From the NCBI GenBank assembly GCA_963791325.1, contig CAWBRU010000002.1, positions 372,001-436,000 on the forward strand: a stretch of DNA of 64,000 nt, given 5' to 3'. The translations under genes and the position numbers were made by a program. The notes under the pieces are model-generated. The model had not been told where the DNA came from and did not search any database. It worked only from the letters and a program-made list of their open reading frames with translations. This stretch comes from JBEVJK01 sp963791325. Its GTDB lineage: Bacteria > Pseudomonadota > Alphaproteobacteria > Rhizobiales > Rhizobiaceae. This document shows, piece by piece, positions 26,068 to 35,187 of this stretch. Every line of letters begins with the position of its first letter. Position 1 is the first letter of the stretch.

Positions 26068-26775
26068 CTAGAGCAGGGTCAGCTGGCCCGGACCTGCGGC
26101 GGGCGGCACCGGATCGGCCAGCCCCAGTCCGTGAGGCGTGGTGCCGATGATGACGAGGCCATCGTCGGCGAGCGGCCGCTGCAGCGCTTTGGCCTCCTGC
26201 CAAGGCGCATTCAGCCACACATCGACCTCCTGATCCGTGGTGAGGATCACCGGCATCGCCTTCTCGTGGATTTCGGCGACCACCGCGTTCGGGCTGGTGG
26301 TGAAGAACCCGTAGAGCTCGAAATCCTGGGCGCCGTCGCGAACCCGGCGCACCCCATGCCACGGCGTCCACAGTCCGGCGAAGAAGAACAGCGGCCGGCT
26401 GTCGTCGCGCGCGAACCAGATGCTGGGGGTCTTGCCGGTCTCGTCCTTGGTCGGACTCGGCTCCGCGAAAGCGGTAGCCGGCACCACGCAGCGGTGCCGC
26501 CGGCCGAGCCATTGCCGCCAATGCGAGAACCCCGGGTTACGGATATTGGTGGTGCCGGGATCGGCGTTGCCGCGGACGCGGTCCGGCGGCGTCGGCATTC
26601 CCCAGCTGAGCATCACCAGCTCGGGCTCGCCATCGTCGGCGGCGCGGATCACCGGCGCCCGATAATTCGGAAACACATCGAGCGACGGCTGATTGTAGCC
26701 GGCCCGGTCGCGCAGGGCGCGCACGAAATCGCGCATCGCCTTGGTCGTGGTCGTCACATTATAGAGATTGCACAT
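26068..26775 (-). CDS. SRAP-domain protein (YedK/HMCES-like abasic-site DNA-protein crosslinker)
   Basis: A 235-residue SOS response-associated peptidase-family protein. The family-defining Cys2 is present (MCNLYNVTT) once the start is set at 26775. Asn and Arg-rich contacts follow (TTNIRNPGFSHWRQW near residue 82). The catalytic Glu/His region is RCVVPATAFAEP and later EIHEKAMPVILT. SRAP proteins crosslink through Cys2 to abasic sites in single-stranded DNA and shield them. It is divergent from ispG with about 120 bp between. Confidence 0.92.
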   Translation of the reverse strand: MCNLYNVTTTTKAMRDFVRALRDRAGYNQPSLDVFPNYRAPVIRAADDGEPELVMLSWGMPTPPDRVRGNADPGTTNIRNPGFSHWRQWLGRRHRCVVPATAFAEPSPTKDETGKTPSIWFARDDSRPLFFFAGLWTPWHGVRRVRDGAQDFELYGFFTTSPNAVVAEIHEKAMPVILTTDQEVDVWLNAPWQEAKALQRPLADDGLVIIGTTPHGLGLADPVPPAAGPGQLTLL

Positions 26776-26895
26776 ATGCCATCTTTGGCGCGCCGGCGGG
26801 CAAAATACCAGCCTTGCCGCCGGCCGCAGGAATCCATTGACTTTGGCTTGCGGCTCGGCCACCTCAAGGTCGGCTCTCTCCACAAGGACCCGGTG

Positions 26896-28146
26896 ATGAC
26901 CGGCTACTACTCTTCTCCCTTCGCCCGCAGGCAGTCGGTCGGCGTCGACGTCGGCGGCGTGATGGTCGGCGGCGGCCACCCGGTCGTGGTCCAATCGATG
27001 ACCAACACCGATACGGCCGATGTCGACGGCACGGTGGCTCAGGTCGCGGCCTTGGCCAAAGCCGGCTCGGAGATCGTGCGCATCACCGTCGACCGCGACG
27101 AAAGCGCCGCCGCCGTGCCCGGCATCCGCGAGCGGCTCGACCGGCTGGGCGTCACCGTGCCGCTGGTCGGCGACTTCCATTATATCGGCCACCGGCTGCT
27201 CGCCGATCACCCGGCCTGCGCCGAGGCGCTTGCCAAATACCGCATCAATCCCGGCAATGTCGGCTTCAAGGACAAGAAGGACCGGCAGTTCGCGGCGATC
27301 GTCGAGATGGCGATCCGCTATGGCAAGCCGGTGCGCATCGGTGTCAACTGGGGCTCGCTCGACCAGGAGCTGCTCACCCGGCTGATGGACGAGAACCAGA
27401 ACAGCGGCTCGCCGCTGACGGCAGCGGAGGTGACGCGCGAGGCGATCGTCCAATCGGCGCTGTTGTCGGCGGCCGCGGCGGAAGATATCGGACTGCCGCG
27501 CGAGCGCATCATCCTGTCGGCCAAGGTCAGCCAGGTACAGGACCTGATCGCCGTCTACACGGAGTTGGCACGCCGCTCGGACCATGCATTGCATCTCGGC
27601 CTGACCGAGGCGGGCATGGGCTCCAAGGGCATCGTTGCGTCATCGGCGGCGATGGGCATTCTCCTGCAGCAGGGCATCGGCGACACGATCCGCATCTCGC
27701 TGACGCCGGAGCCGGGCGGCGACCGCACCCGCGAGGTGCAGGTGGCGCAGGAACTGCTGCAGACCATGGGCTTCCGCCAGTTCGTGCCGACGGTGGCGGC
27801 CTGCCCCGGCTGCGGCCGAACCACCTCGACGGTGTTCCAGGAGCTGGCGCAGAAGATCCAGGGCGACATCCGCCGCAATATGCCGCTGTGGCGGGAGCGC
27901 TATCCCGGCGTCGAGGAGCTCAAGGTCGCGGTGATGGGGTGCATCGTCAACGGGCCGGGCGAATCCAAGCACGCCGATATCGGCATTTCGCTGCCCGGGA
28001 CCGGCGAGATGCCGACCGCACCGGTGTTCATCGACGGGCGCAAGGCGGCAACGTTGCGCGGCCCCGACATCGCCGCCGAGTTCCAGCGCATGGTCGCCGG
28101 CTACATCGAAGAGCGCTTCGGGCGCGGCAAGGTCGCCGCCGAATAG
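26896..28146 (+). CDS. ispG: 4-hydroxy-3-methylbut-2-enyl diphosphate synthase (flavodoxin-dependent)
   Basis: A 416-residue IspG of the methylerythritol phosphate pathway. The N-terminal TIM-barrel shows VQSMTNTDTADVDGTVAQVA near residue 30 and YRINPGNVGFKDKKDRQF near 115. The [4Fe-4S] ligands are the two Cys in AACPGCGRTTSTVF near 300 and the Cys in MGCIVNGPGESKHADIGISL near 345, whose Glu is also conserved. The ATG at 26896 is chosen by family length; the open frame runs much further upstream without homology. Confidence 0.95.
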   Translation: MTGYYSSPFARRQSVGVDVGGVMVGGGHPVVVQSMTNTDTADVDGTVAQVAALAKAGSEIVRITVDRDESAAAVPGIRERLDRLGVTVPLVGDFHYIGHRLLADHPACAEALAKYRINPGNVGFKDKKDRQFAAIVEMAIRYGKPVRIGVNWGSLDQELLTRLMDENQNSGSPLTAAEVTREAIVQSALLSAAAAEDIGLPRERIILSAKVSQVQDLIAVYTELARRSDHALHLGLTEAGMGSKGIVASSAAMGILLQQGIGDTIRISLTPEPGGDRTREVQVAQELLQTMGFRQFVPTVAACPGCGRTTSTVFQELAQKIQGDIRRNMPLWRERYPGVEELKVAVMGCIVNGPGESKHADIGISLPGTGEMPTAPVFIDGRKAATLRGPDIAAEFQRMVAGYIEERFGRGKVAAE

Positions 28147-28148
28147 CC

Positions 28149-29003
28149 ATGGTGCGGTTCGGCCTCGCCGCATGGCTGTTCTTCTTGCTGGCCGCGGCAA
28201 CCTGGCCGGCCAGGGCCGATCCGCCCGGCAAGGGCGACTACCCGGTCACCATCGGCCGCATCTGCCATCTGATCGAGGTGCATGCCGATAGCCACGAGCT
28301 GCCGCGCGATTTCTTTGCCCGGCTGATCTGGAAGGAGAGTCGCTTCGATCCGAACGCGCAAAGCCCGGTGGGCGCCGAGGGCATTGCCCAGTTCATGCCC
28401 GGCACGGCCAAGATGCGCGGCCTTGCCGATCCCTTCGACATCGAGCAGGCGATCCCGGCCTCGGCCACCTATCTCGGCGAATTGAAGCGCGGCTTCGGCA
28501 ATCTCGGCCTCGCCGCAGCCGCCTACAATGCCGGCGAAGCGCGGGTCAGCCGCTGGCTTTCCTCGGGCGGCTTCCTGCCGCTCGAGACCGAGGACTACGT
28601 GCTCGACATCATGGGCGAGCCGGCCGACAATTTCTCTGACGCCGGCCATCAGGGGCAGGTGGCGCCGCTCGACCGCAAGCTGAGCTTCGCCGACGCCTGC
28701 CGGGCGCTGCCGGTGATCATGTCCGCCACGGTGCCGATGGCGCAGATCAACATCAAGCCTTGGGGCATCCAGGTGGCCGGCAATTTCCGCCGCGCGGCGG
28801 CGGTCGGCCAGTGGCAGCGCACCGCCAAGCGCTTCCCGGTGCTGGCCAGCTATGATCCGGTGGTCAGCCGGGTGCGCACGCCGCGGGGCCGCCGCGGCAT
28901 CTATGCGGTGCGCATCGGCGCCGATTCGCGTGCCGAAGCCAACCAGATCTGCCAGCGCCTGCAGAGCACCGGCGGCGCCTGCGTGGTGCTCAGGAACCGA
29001 TGA
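28149..29003 (+). CDS. Lytic transglycosylase with C-terminal SPOR-like region
   Basis: A 284-residue periplasmic enzyme that starts 2 nt after ispG ends. A signal peptide (LAAWLFFLLAAATWPARA) precedes an SLT domain. The catalytic Glu lies in LIWKESRFDPNAQSPVGAEG near residue 60, followed by GIAQFMPGTAKMRGL and NLGLAAAAYNAGEARVSRWL near 120. The last 35 residues (YAVRIGADSRAEANQICQRL) resemble a SPOR domain, which binds denuded septal glycan. It cleaves peptidoglycan glycosidic bonds. Confidence 0.9.
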   Translation: MVRFGLAAWLFFLLAAATWPARADPPGKGDYPVTIGRICHLIEVHADSHELPRDFFARLIWKESRFDPNAQSPVGAEGIAQFMPGTAKMRGLADPFDIEQAIPASATYLGELKRGFGNLGLAAAAYNAGEARVSRWLSSGGFLPLETEDYVLDIMGEPADNFSDAGHQGQVAPLDRKLSFADACRALPVIMSATVPMAQINIKPWGIQVAGNFRRAAAVGQWQRTAKRFPVLASYDPVVSRVRTPRGRRGIYAVRIGADSRAEANQICQRLQSTGGACVVLRNR

Positions 29004-29017
29004 TCGCCGACGGTTGA

Positions 29018-29935
29018 TCAACTGCGGCGATCGGCGACGAAGGCGGCAGCCGCCGTGAGCCGGTCCGCTTCCCTGCCATAGGGGGCAAGCACGGCGCGCG
29101 CCTGCCCGACCAGCCCCGCCAGCTGGCGGCGGGCCCACGCCTCGCCGTGCAGCGCGGCCAACGTCGCCTTGCCGGCGGCCGCGTCCTTGCCGGTGGCCTT
29201 GCCCAGCGTCTCGGCATCGGCGGTGAGATCGAGCAGGTCGTCGGCGAGCTGGAAGGCGAGCCCGGTCGCCTGTCCGAACTCGGCCAGCCGTTCGCGGTCG
29301 GCCGCCGGAGCCTCGGCCAAGATCGCCCCGGCCTCGCAGGCAAAGCGGATCAGCGCCCCGGTCTTCATCGCCTGCAGCCGGATGATGCCGGCCTCGTCCG
29401 GTTTGAGGCGTTCGGCCTCGAGGTCGAGCGCCTGGCCGCCGGCCATGCCGCCCAGCCCTGCGGCACGCGCCAGGCCGAGCACCAGGTCGCTGCGCACCTC
29501 GGCGGCAAGCTCGGTCGCCGGATCGGCGATGACGTCGAAGGCCAGCGTCAGCAGGCTGTCGCCGGCCAGAATCGCCGTCGCCTCGTCGAAGGCTTTGTGC
29601 ACGGTCGGCTGGCCGCGCCGGATATCGTCGTCGTCCATCGCCGGCAGGTCGTCATGGACCAGGGAATAGCAGTGCACGCATTCCAGCGCCGCGGCCACCC
29701 GAAGCACGGCCTCGCCGCCGCAGCCGAACAGTGCCGCGCTCTCGATCAGCAGAAACGGGCGCAGCCGCTTGCCGCCGGCGAGCACCCCGTGGCGCATGGC
29801 GTCGAGCAGGCGTGGCGGCCGGGCGATCTCGCCGGCCCGCAGATGCCGGTCGAGCAGCCGCGTCAGCACCGCCTCGACGGCGCGGGCGCGATCCGTCAAC
29901 TGAGGCTCGAAGGGCAGATCCGCGATTTCGTCCAT
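29018..29935 (-). CDS. ispA: Polyprenyl synthetase, probably farnesyl diphosphate synthase
   Basis: A 305-residue trans-prenyltransferase. The first aspartate-rich motif is YSLVHDDLPAMDDDDIRRGQ near residue 90; the aromatic residue five positions before the DD is the S-type pattern of short-chain (C15) synthases. The second motif is FQLADDLLDLTADAETLGK near 230. GGKRLRPFLLIESA near 55 binds isopentenyl diphosphate. It uses products of the MEP pathway, to which nearby ispG belongs. The ATG at 29935 is chosen over an upstream one at 29986 by family N-terminus. A C20 product cannot be excluded. Confidence 0.9.
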   Translation of the reverse strand: MDEIADLPFEPQLTDRARAVEAVLTRLLDRHLRAGEIARPPRLLDAMRHGVLAGGKRLRPFLLIESAALFGCGGEAVLRVAAALECVHCYSLVHDDLPAMDDDDIRRGQPTVHKAFDEATAILAGDSLLTLAFDVIADPATELAAEVRSDLVLGLARAAGLGGMAGGQALDLEAERLKPDEAGIIRLQAMKTGALIRFACEAGAILAEAPAADRERLAEFGQATGLAFQLADDLLDLTADAETLGKATGKDAAAGKATLAALHGEAWARRQLAGLVGQARAVLAPYGREADRLTAAAAFVADRRS

Positions 29936-30079
29936 TGCCGGGCAGGGTGAACGGCAAATGCCATGCCGGTCAAGCCGATGGCACATTGCGCTTCGTCCGG
30001 TCAGCCTTTATGCGAAGAAGGTGAGAGAGGGATTTCGGGCGTGGCCGAGCCAAGCGTCGATCCAAAACAAGGATTGGGC

Positions 30080-30802
30080 ATGCCGGCCCGACGCAAGCGA
30101 TCGACATGGCTGACGGGAACGAGCGCCAACCGCCGGCTCTGGCTGAGGCGCACGGTGCTGACGCTCTGCGCGGTGGCGCTGATCCCGGCGGTGCTGACCC
30201 TCGTCTATCTGCCGCCCTTCGTCCATCCGCTGTCGACGCTGATGGTCAAGGACCTGCTGACCTTTCAGGGCTACGACCGCCGCTGGCTGCCGATCGACGA
30301 CATTCCTCCGGTGCTGATCAACTCGGTGATGATGTCGGAAGACGGCCAGTTCTGCTTTCACGGCGGCATCGACTGGGCGCAGCTCAACGGCGTGATCGAC
30401 GATGCGATGGCCGGCGAGCCGACCCGCGGCGCCTCGACCATCACCATGCAGACGGTCAAGAACCTGTTTCTGTGGCAGGGCCGATCGTTCGTGCGCAAGG
30501 CGCTCGAGGCGCCGCTGGCCCTCTACTTCGACGCCCTGGTGTCGAAGCGGCGGATCATGGAGATCTATCTCAACGTGGTCGAGTGGGGCCCCAACATCTA
30601 CGGCGCCGAAGCGGCGGCGCAGTTCCATTTCAACCGCTCGGCCCGCGACCTTACCCGGCGCCAGGCGGCGCTGCTCGCCGTCAGCCTGCCGAATCCGGCC
30701 ACCCGCAACCCCGGCAAGCCGGGTCCGGGCTTGCGCCGGCTGGCCGGGCTGATCGAGCGGCGCGCCGCCCAGTCGGGCGACTACGTGCAATGCATCGACT
30801 GA
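30080..30802 (+). CDS. mtgA: Monofunctional biosynthetic peptidoglycan transglycosylase
   Basis: A 240-residue GT51 glycosyltransferase that polymerises lipid II. A single N-terminal membrane helix (LTLCAVALIPAVLTLVYLPP) anchors it. Catalytic motifs are MMSEDGQFCFHGGIDWAQL near residue 88, RGASTITMQTVKNLFLW near 120 and KRRIMEIYLNVVEWGPNIYG near 165. The ATG at 30080 has AAGGATTGGG before it; an in-frame ATG at 29963 adds an unsupported tail. Divergent from ispA. Confidence 0.93.
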   Translation: MPARRKRSTWLTGTSANRRLWLRRTVLTLCAVALIPAVLTLVYLPPFVHPLSTLMVKDLLTFQGYDRRWLPIDDIPPVLINSVMMSEDGQFCFHGGIDWAQLNGVIDDAMAGEPTRGASTITMQTVKNLFLWQGRSFVRKALEAPLALYFDALVSKRRIMEIYLNVVEWGPNIYGAEAAAQFHFNRSARDLTRRQAALLAVSLPNPATRNPGKPGPGLRRLAGLIERRAAQSGDYVQCID

Positions 30803-30945
30803 GCCGGCCGGCCGGCAAATAATTCGCGGCGGCGGCTGGCCAAGGCGGCCGTCCTTGTGTATAGGCACGCGACTTTCACGAGACGTGGCCGGCTGCGGCC
30901 CCTGCCGGGGACGATCCGGCTTTTGACCTATGAGCGAGTGATTCG

Positions 30946-31125
30946 ATGGCTGTTCCGAAACGAAAGACGTCGCCGTCCAAGCGCGGCATGCGCCGCTCGG
31001 CCGACGCGCTGAAGGCCCCGACCTATGTCGAGGACAAGAATTCCGGCGAGTTGCGCCGCCCGCACCATGTCGACCTGAAGACCGGCATGTACCGCGGCCG
31101 CCAGGTGTTCGAGCCGAAGAGCTGA
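30946..31125 (+). CDS. rpmF: 50S ribosomal protein L32
   Basis: A 59-residue bL32 reading MAVPKRKTSPSKRGMRRSAD at the start, then HHVDLKTGMYRGRQVF near the end. It is the cysteine-free alphaproteobacterial form. The 143 bp before it (30803-30945) must hold its promoter. mtgA followed by rpmF is a common order in Hyphomicrobiales. Confidence 0.96.
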   Translation: MAVPKRKTSPSKRGMRRSADALKAPTYVEDKNSGELRRPHHVDLKTGMYRGRQVFEPKS

Positions 31126-31147
31126 GCCGCGCGAAAGGCCGCCCGCG

Positions 31148-31555
31148 ATGCTGAGCGGCATCCCGCTGTTGATCGTTCCGTTCGTGGCGTACAATCTCGG
31201 CCTGGCCGGGTCGTTCGGGGTGCCCGAGGGCGGCGACTTGTGGGCGAGCCACGTGGTCTCGCTCACCATGATGTCGGGCAGCGTCTTTTCGCTGACCGTC
31301 GGCGACCTGCTTGTCGTGGTCGCGCTGTTGCTTCTTTTCGTCGAGATCCTCAAGGCCACCCGCACCACCAATGTCTCGATCGTCGACCATTTGTTGTCGA
31401 CCTTCGTGTTCGTGGCTTTCCTGGTCGAATTCCTGCTGGTTCGCGCCGCCGCACATCCGGTGTTCTTCACACTGATGGTGATCTCGCTGGTCGACGTTCT
31501 GGCGGGCTTTGCAGTCTCGCTGCGGGCCGCCGGCCGCGACGTGCACGTCGATTGA
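31148..31555 (+). CDS. Conserved four-helix membrane protein
   Basis: A 135-residue protein with about four hydrophobic segments (residues 3-22, 45-67, 82-102, 108-128). The first helix begins at the initiator methionine and includes GIPLLIVPFVAYNLG. The segment LVVVALLLLFVEILKATRT is typical of a small conserved alphaproteobacterial membrane family whose function I do not know. It follows rpmF by 22 nt and is convergent with phaR (14 nt apart). Confidence 0.8.
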   Translation: MLSGIPLLIVPFVAYNLGLAGSFGVPEGGDLWASHVVSLTMMSGSVFSLTVGDLLVVVALLLLFVEILKATRTTNVSIVDHLLSTFVFVAFLVEFLLVRAAAHPVFFTLMVISLVDVLAGFAVSLRAAGRDVHVD

Positions 31556-31569
31556 TCAGCTAGCGGCCG

Positions 31570-32181
31570 TCAGCCGAGCGAATTGATCTTGCGCTGCATG
31601 GCCGCGATCTGATCCTTGAGCTCCTGCAGATCATCGCTCTTGGGCGGCGGCTCCTTGCGTGCCGGTTCGGTTTGGGCGCCGGCGTTGGTGCCGCCACTTG
31701 CCGGCGGAAACGGCGTGAACATGCGCATCGCGTTCTGAAACAGCTCGATGTTGCGCCGGGTCTGCTCTTCCAGCGCCTTGATCGGCGTCGACATCTTCAT
31801 CATGTCCATCGGCGTCTTGCCGATCGTCGCCTTCATCTGTTCGCGGAACCGCTCCTGCTCCTTGGCGAAGGCGATCATCGACTGCTCGAGAAAGCTCGGC
31901 ACGATCATCTGCATCTGGTCGCCGTAGAAGGAGATCAGCTGCCGCAGAAACGGGATCGGCAGCATGTTCTGCCCGTTCTTGTTCTCCAGTTCGAAGATGA
32001 TCTGGGTGAGCACGGGATGGGTGATGTCGTCGCCGCTCTTGGCGTCCTGGACCGTGAAATCTTCGCCGCGCTTGACCATGTCCGCGAGGTCCTCGAGGGT
32101 GACATAGGTGCTGGTGCCGGTGTTGTAGAGGCGGCGGTTGGCGTATTTCTTGATGACCACGGGATCGTCTTTTGCGGGCAT
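31570..32181 (-). CDS. phaR: Polyhydroxyalkanoate synthesis repressor PhaR
   Basis: A 203-residue PHB/PHA accumulation regulator. The N-terminal DNA-binding domain begins VVIKKYANRRLYNTGTSTYV and continues LEDLADMVKRGEDFTVQDAK; repeated PHB-accumulation motifs follow (LRQLISFYGDQMQMIVPSFL). The tail after residue 165 is Pro-rich and ends in a short coiled coil (LQELKDQIAAMQRKINSLG). PhaR represses phasin and biosynthetic genes until it is titrated by polymer granules. GGGGAGG stands 6 nt before the ATG. It is divergent from phaA-phaB. Confidence 0.95.
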   Translation of the reverse strand: MPAKDDPVVIKKYANRRLYNTGTSTYVTLEDLADMVKRGEDFTVQDAKSGDDITHPVLTQIIFELENKNGQNMLPIPFLRQLISFYGDQMQMIVPSFLEQSMIAFAKEQERFREQMKATIGKTPMDMMKMSTPIKALEEQTRRNIELFQNAMRMFTPFPPASGGTNAGAQTEPARKEPPPKSDDLQELKDQIAAMQRKINSLG

Positions 32182-32313
32182 CAGGTACCTCCCCAGTGAG
32201 ACCGCAGCCGGGGTAAGCGGCGGTTGACCGTGCTGCCGGCTATCAGGATAGGCGAAAAACCCAGGCGTTTGAAAGCTTTTTTGTGCACTGCGGGAAAAGG
32301 GGTCCGACAGAAT

Positions 32314-32325
32314 TGCTGCGCAGCA
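32314..32325. promoter_or_regulatory. Palindrome TGCTGCGCAGCA between phaR and phaA, candidate PhaR site
   Basis: A perfect 12-bp palindrome containing CTGC and GCAG lies in the phaR-phaA divergent region, about 130 bp from each start codon. PhaR proteins of other Alphaproteobacteria recognise TGC/GCA-rich inverted sequences, so autoregulation and control of phaAB through this site are plausible. The assignment is from position and symmetry. Confidence 0.4.
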
Positions 32326-32460
32326 TGGCAGCCAGCGTCTCCGTGAGCTCAGGTCTGCCCTGCGACGGCTTTCCGCTGCGCCGCTTTGGGTTTGACTCGG
32401 CCGGCGGAAAGGGCAAGAACAGCCTGAGATAGGGACAGACAAGAACCCTTGGAGACGAAC

Positions 32461-33645
32461 ATGCCCGCTTCCGAATCGATCGTCGTGGCCGCGGCTGCGC
32501 GCACCGCTGTCGGCGCTTTCAACGGCGCGTTTGCGGCGACGCCGGCGCACGAGCTCGGCGCCACCGTCATCAAGGAGGTGCTGCAGCGCGCCTCTGTCGA
32601 TCCGGCCGAGGTCGACGAGGTCATTCTTGGCCAAGTGCTGACCGCCGGCCAGGGCCAGAACCCCGCCCGCCAGGCAGCCATCAATGCCGGCCTGCCCAAG
32701 GAGGCGACGGCCTGGGGTTTGAACCAGGTGTGCGGCTCGGGCCTGCGCACGATCGCCGTCGGCATGCAGCAGATCGCCACCGGGGATGCCAAGGTGATCG
32801 TCGCCGGCGGCCAGGAATCGATGTCGATGTCGCCGCATTGCGCGCACCTCAGAGCCGGCGTGAAGATGGGCGACTACGCGATGATCGACACCATGATCCG
32901 CGACGGGCTGTGGGACGCCTTCAACGGCTATCACATGGGCACCACCGCCGAGAACGTGGCGCGCCAATGGCAGCTCAGCCGCGAGGAGCAGGACCGCTTC
33001 GCGCTCGCCTCGCAGAACAAGGCCGAGGCCGCGCAGAAGGCGGGCCGGTTTTCCGACGAGATCGTGCCCGTCACGATAAAGAGCCGCAAAGGCGAGGTCG
33101 TGGTCGACCAGGACGAGTACATCCGCCATGGGGCGACCATCGAGGCCATGCAGAAATTGAGGCCGGCCTTCGACAAGGAAGGCACCGTCACCGCCGCCAA
33201 TGCCTCGGGCATCAATGACGGCGCCGCCGCGGCGGTGCTGATGAGCGAGGCCGAGGCCACCCGGCGCGGTATCGAGCCGCTGGTGCGCATCGTCTCCTGG
33301 GCGACCGCCGGCGTCGACCCCAAGGTCATGGGGACCGGCCCGATCCCGGCGTCGCGCAAGGCGCTGGAGAAGGCCGGCTGGTCGGTCGGCGACCTCGATC
33401 TGATCGAAGCCAACGAGGCGTTCGCCGCACAGGCCTGCGCGGTCACCAAGGACATGGGCTGGAACCCGGAGATCGTCAACGTCAATGGCGGCGCGATCGC
33501 CATCGGTCATCCGATCGGCGCTTCCGGCGCCCGCATCTTCAACACGCTGATTTACGAGATGCGCCGGCGGGGCGCCAAGAAGGGCCTGGCGACGCTGTGC
33601 ATCGGCGGCGGCATGGGCGTGGCGATGTGTGTCGAAAAGATGTGA
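32461..33645 (+). CDS. phaA: Acetyl-CoA acetyltransferase (beta-ketothiolase)
   Basis: A 394-residue thiolase that condenses two acetyl-CoA to acetoacetyl-CoA for polyhydroxybutyrate. The nucleophilic Cys is in NQVCGSGLRTIAVGMQQIA near residue 88. The catalytic His is in GGAIAIGHPIGASGARI near 350 and the second Cys in LCIGGGMGVAM near 378. GGAGACGAAC precedes the ATG at 32461. phaB follows, separated by a 115-bp spacer with a long hairpin. Confidence 0.96.
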   Translation: MPASESIVVAAAARTAVGAFNGAFAATPAHELGATVIKEVLQRASVDPAEVDEVILGQVLTAGQGQNPARQAAINAGLPKEATAWGLNQVCGSGLRTIAVGMQQIATGDAKVIVAGGQESMSMSPHCAHLRAGVKMGDYAMIDTMIRDGLWDAFNGYHMGTTAENVARQWQLSREEQDRFALASQNKAEAAQKAGRFSDEIVPVTIKSRKGEVVVDQDEYIRHGATIEAMQKLRPAFDKEGTVTAANASGINDGAAAAVLMSEAEATRRGIEPLVRIVSWATAGVDPKVMGTGPIPASRKALEKAGWSVGDLDLIEANEAFAAQACAVTKDMGWNPEIVNVNGGAIAIGHPIGASGARIFNTLIYEMRRRGAKKGLATLCIGGGMGVAMCVEKM

Positions 33646-33647
33646 AT

Positions 33648-33743
33648 GGTGAATAGTGAATTGTCAATGGCTCGCCTCCATGAGCGGCTGAGCCTGGCTC
33701 GAACCAACCTGTTCCAGTCACCATTCACCATTCACTATTCACC
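33648..33743. repeat. Long inverted repeat (hairpin) between phaA and phaB
   Basis: The 23-nt arm GGTGAATAGTGAATTGTCAATGG at 33648-33670 begins just after the phaA stop. Its near-complement occupies 33721-33743, with two mismatches by eye, around a 50-nt loop. The arms are built of a repeated TGAAT-type unit and are far more AT-rich than their surroundings. It ends 17 nt before phaB and could stabilise or attenuate the mRNA between the two genes. Similar TTCACTATTCACC strings occur as dispersed repeats in other alphaproteobacteria. Confidence 0.8.
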
Positions 33744-33760
33744 GCAGGGAGGAAGCCTTC

Positions 33761-34483
<723 letters not shown>

Positions 34484-34486
<3 letters not shown>

Positions 34487-34586
34487 GCAATTCCAGGAGA
34501 AGTGGAAACCGGTTCTCCGTCCGGCATTGCGGAAAGCAAGGACTTAGAACGGGTCGGCAATTCGAAGAAACGCTGAACCGGTTTCA
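34484..34586 (+). repeat. Diverged copy of the CTAG-type intergenic repeat after phaB
   Basis: Begins TGAGCAATTCCAGGAGAAGT and continues through CCGGTTCTCCGTCCGG, ATTGCGG and GGACTTAGAAC to a second hairpin ending near 34586. It is the same order of modules as at 59571-59675 but with many substitutions, and the bounding CTAG is lost. The first three bases are the phaB stop codon. Confidence 0.75.
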
Positions 34587-35187
34587 GGGACGGACAAGCC
34601 CAACCTCTGCCGTCGAAAGTTAACGAGACGGCGGCGATCGGCCCCCGATCGGGGCCGGGGTTTCGGCGCGCTTGTGTCAGGAAGCCGCCTGCGGCCACCA
34701 GATGTTGCGGTGAACGAACCGCGAAAACGGCTGCATCAGCGATTCGTCTCCGGTTCGTTCCGGGTTTGAGCCCAAGGTTAACGCCGGCGCCGGAAAAGCC
34801 GGCCGGAAAATTATCTTCGCCGGGATTTTGTTAAAGAAATCTAAGCCTTATGTCCGATGCTGCCGGCTGGAAACCGGCCGTTGGGCGCTGTTTGCCGTCA
34901 ATCGTTAACGGCGACTGCCCGAGCCGGGCGAGACGTCCTGCCGAGGAATCACGATCTGTGTCGAACCGGTTGACAAGCCGCTAAATCTAGTCGTGAACAA
35001 ACCGTGAATTCCGGCGAGTCAGTGATTCGTTCCAGACTCGTTCCAGACTCGTTCCAGTTGTTAAGGGCGTCGATTTCGCCTTTTGCACTTCAGCCCAAAT
35101 CCTATATGTCTCGCGCACCATCGAAATGGCCGCCCATTGCTGCCGGCTCGATTTGCGGACCGACCAAGAGAACTGCCTGCCTGACGC
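34587..35187. other. 600-bp spacer without a gene, with clustered short motifs
   Basis: No open frame here has coding character. Visible are three GTTAACG heptamers (34619-34625, 34777-34783, 34904-34910), a GATCGGCCCCCGATCGGGGCC-type palindromic stretch near 34637, an AT-rich patch at about 34798-34850, and an 11-bp tandem repeat at 35028-35057. The helicase promoter should lie at its right-hand end. Confidence 0.6.
35028..35057. repeat. 11-bp tandem repeat CGTTCCAGACT, about 2.7 copies
   Basis: CGTTCCAGACT occurs at 35028-35038 and 35039-35049, and its first eight bases again at 35050-35057. The period matches one turn of B-DNA, so bound proteins would line up on one face. It lies 131 bp before the helicase start. 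No regulator is known. Confidence 0.8.

Noticed and set aside
34587..35187. Possible replication origin in the long spacer
   Set aside because: No cluster of TTATCCACA-type DnaA boxes and no parAB, hemE or dnaA nearby.
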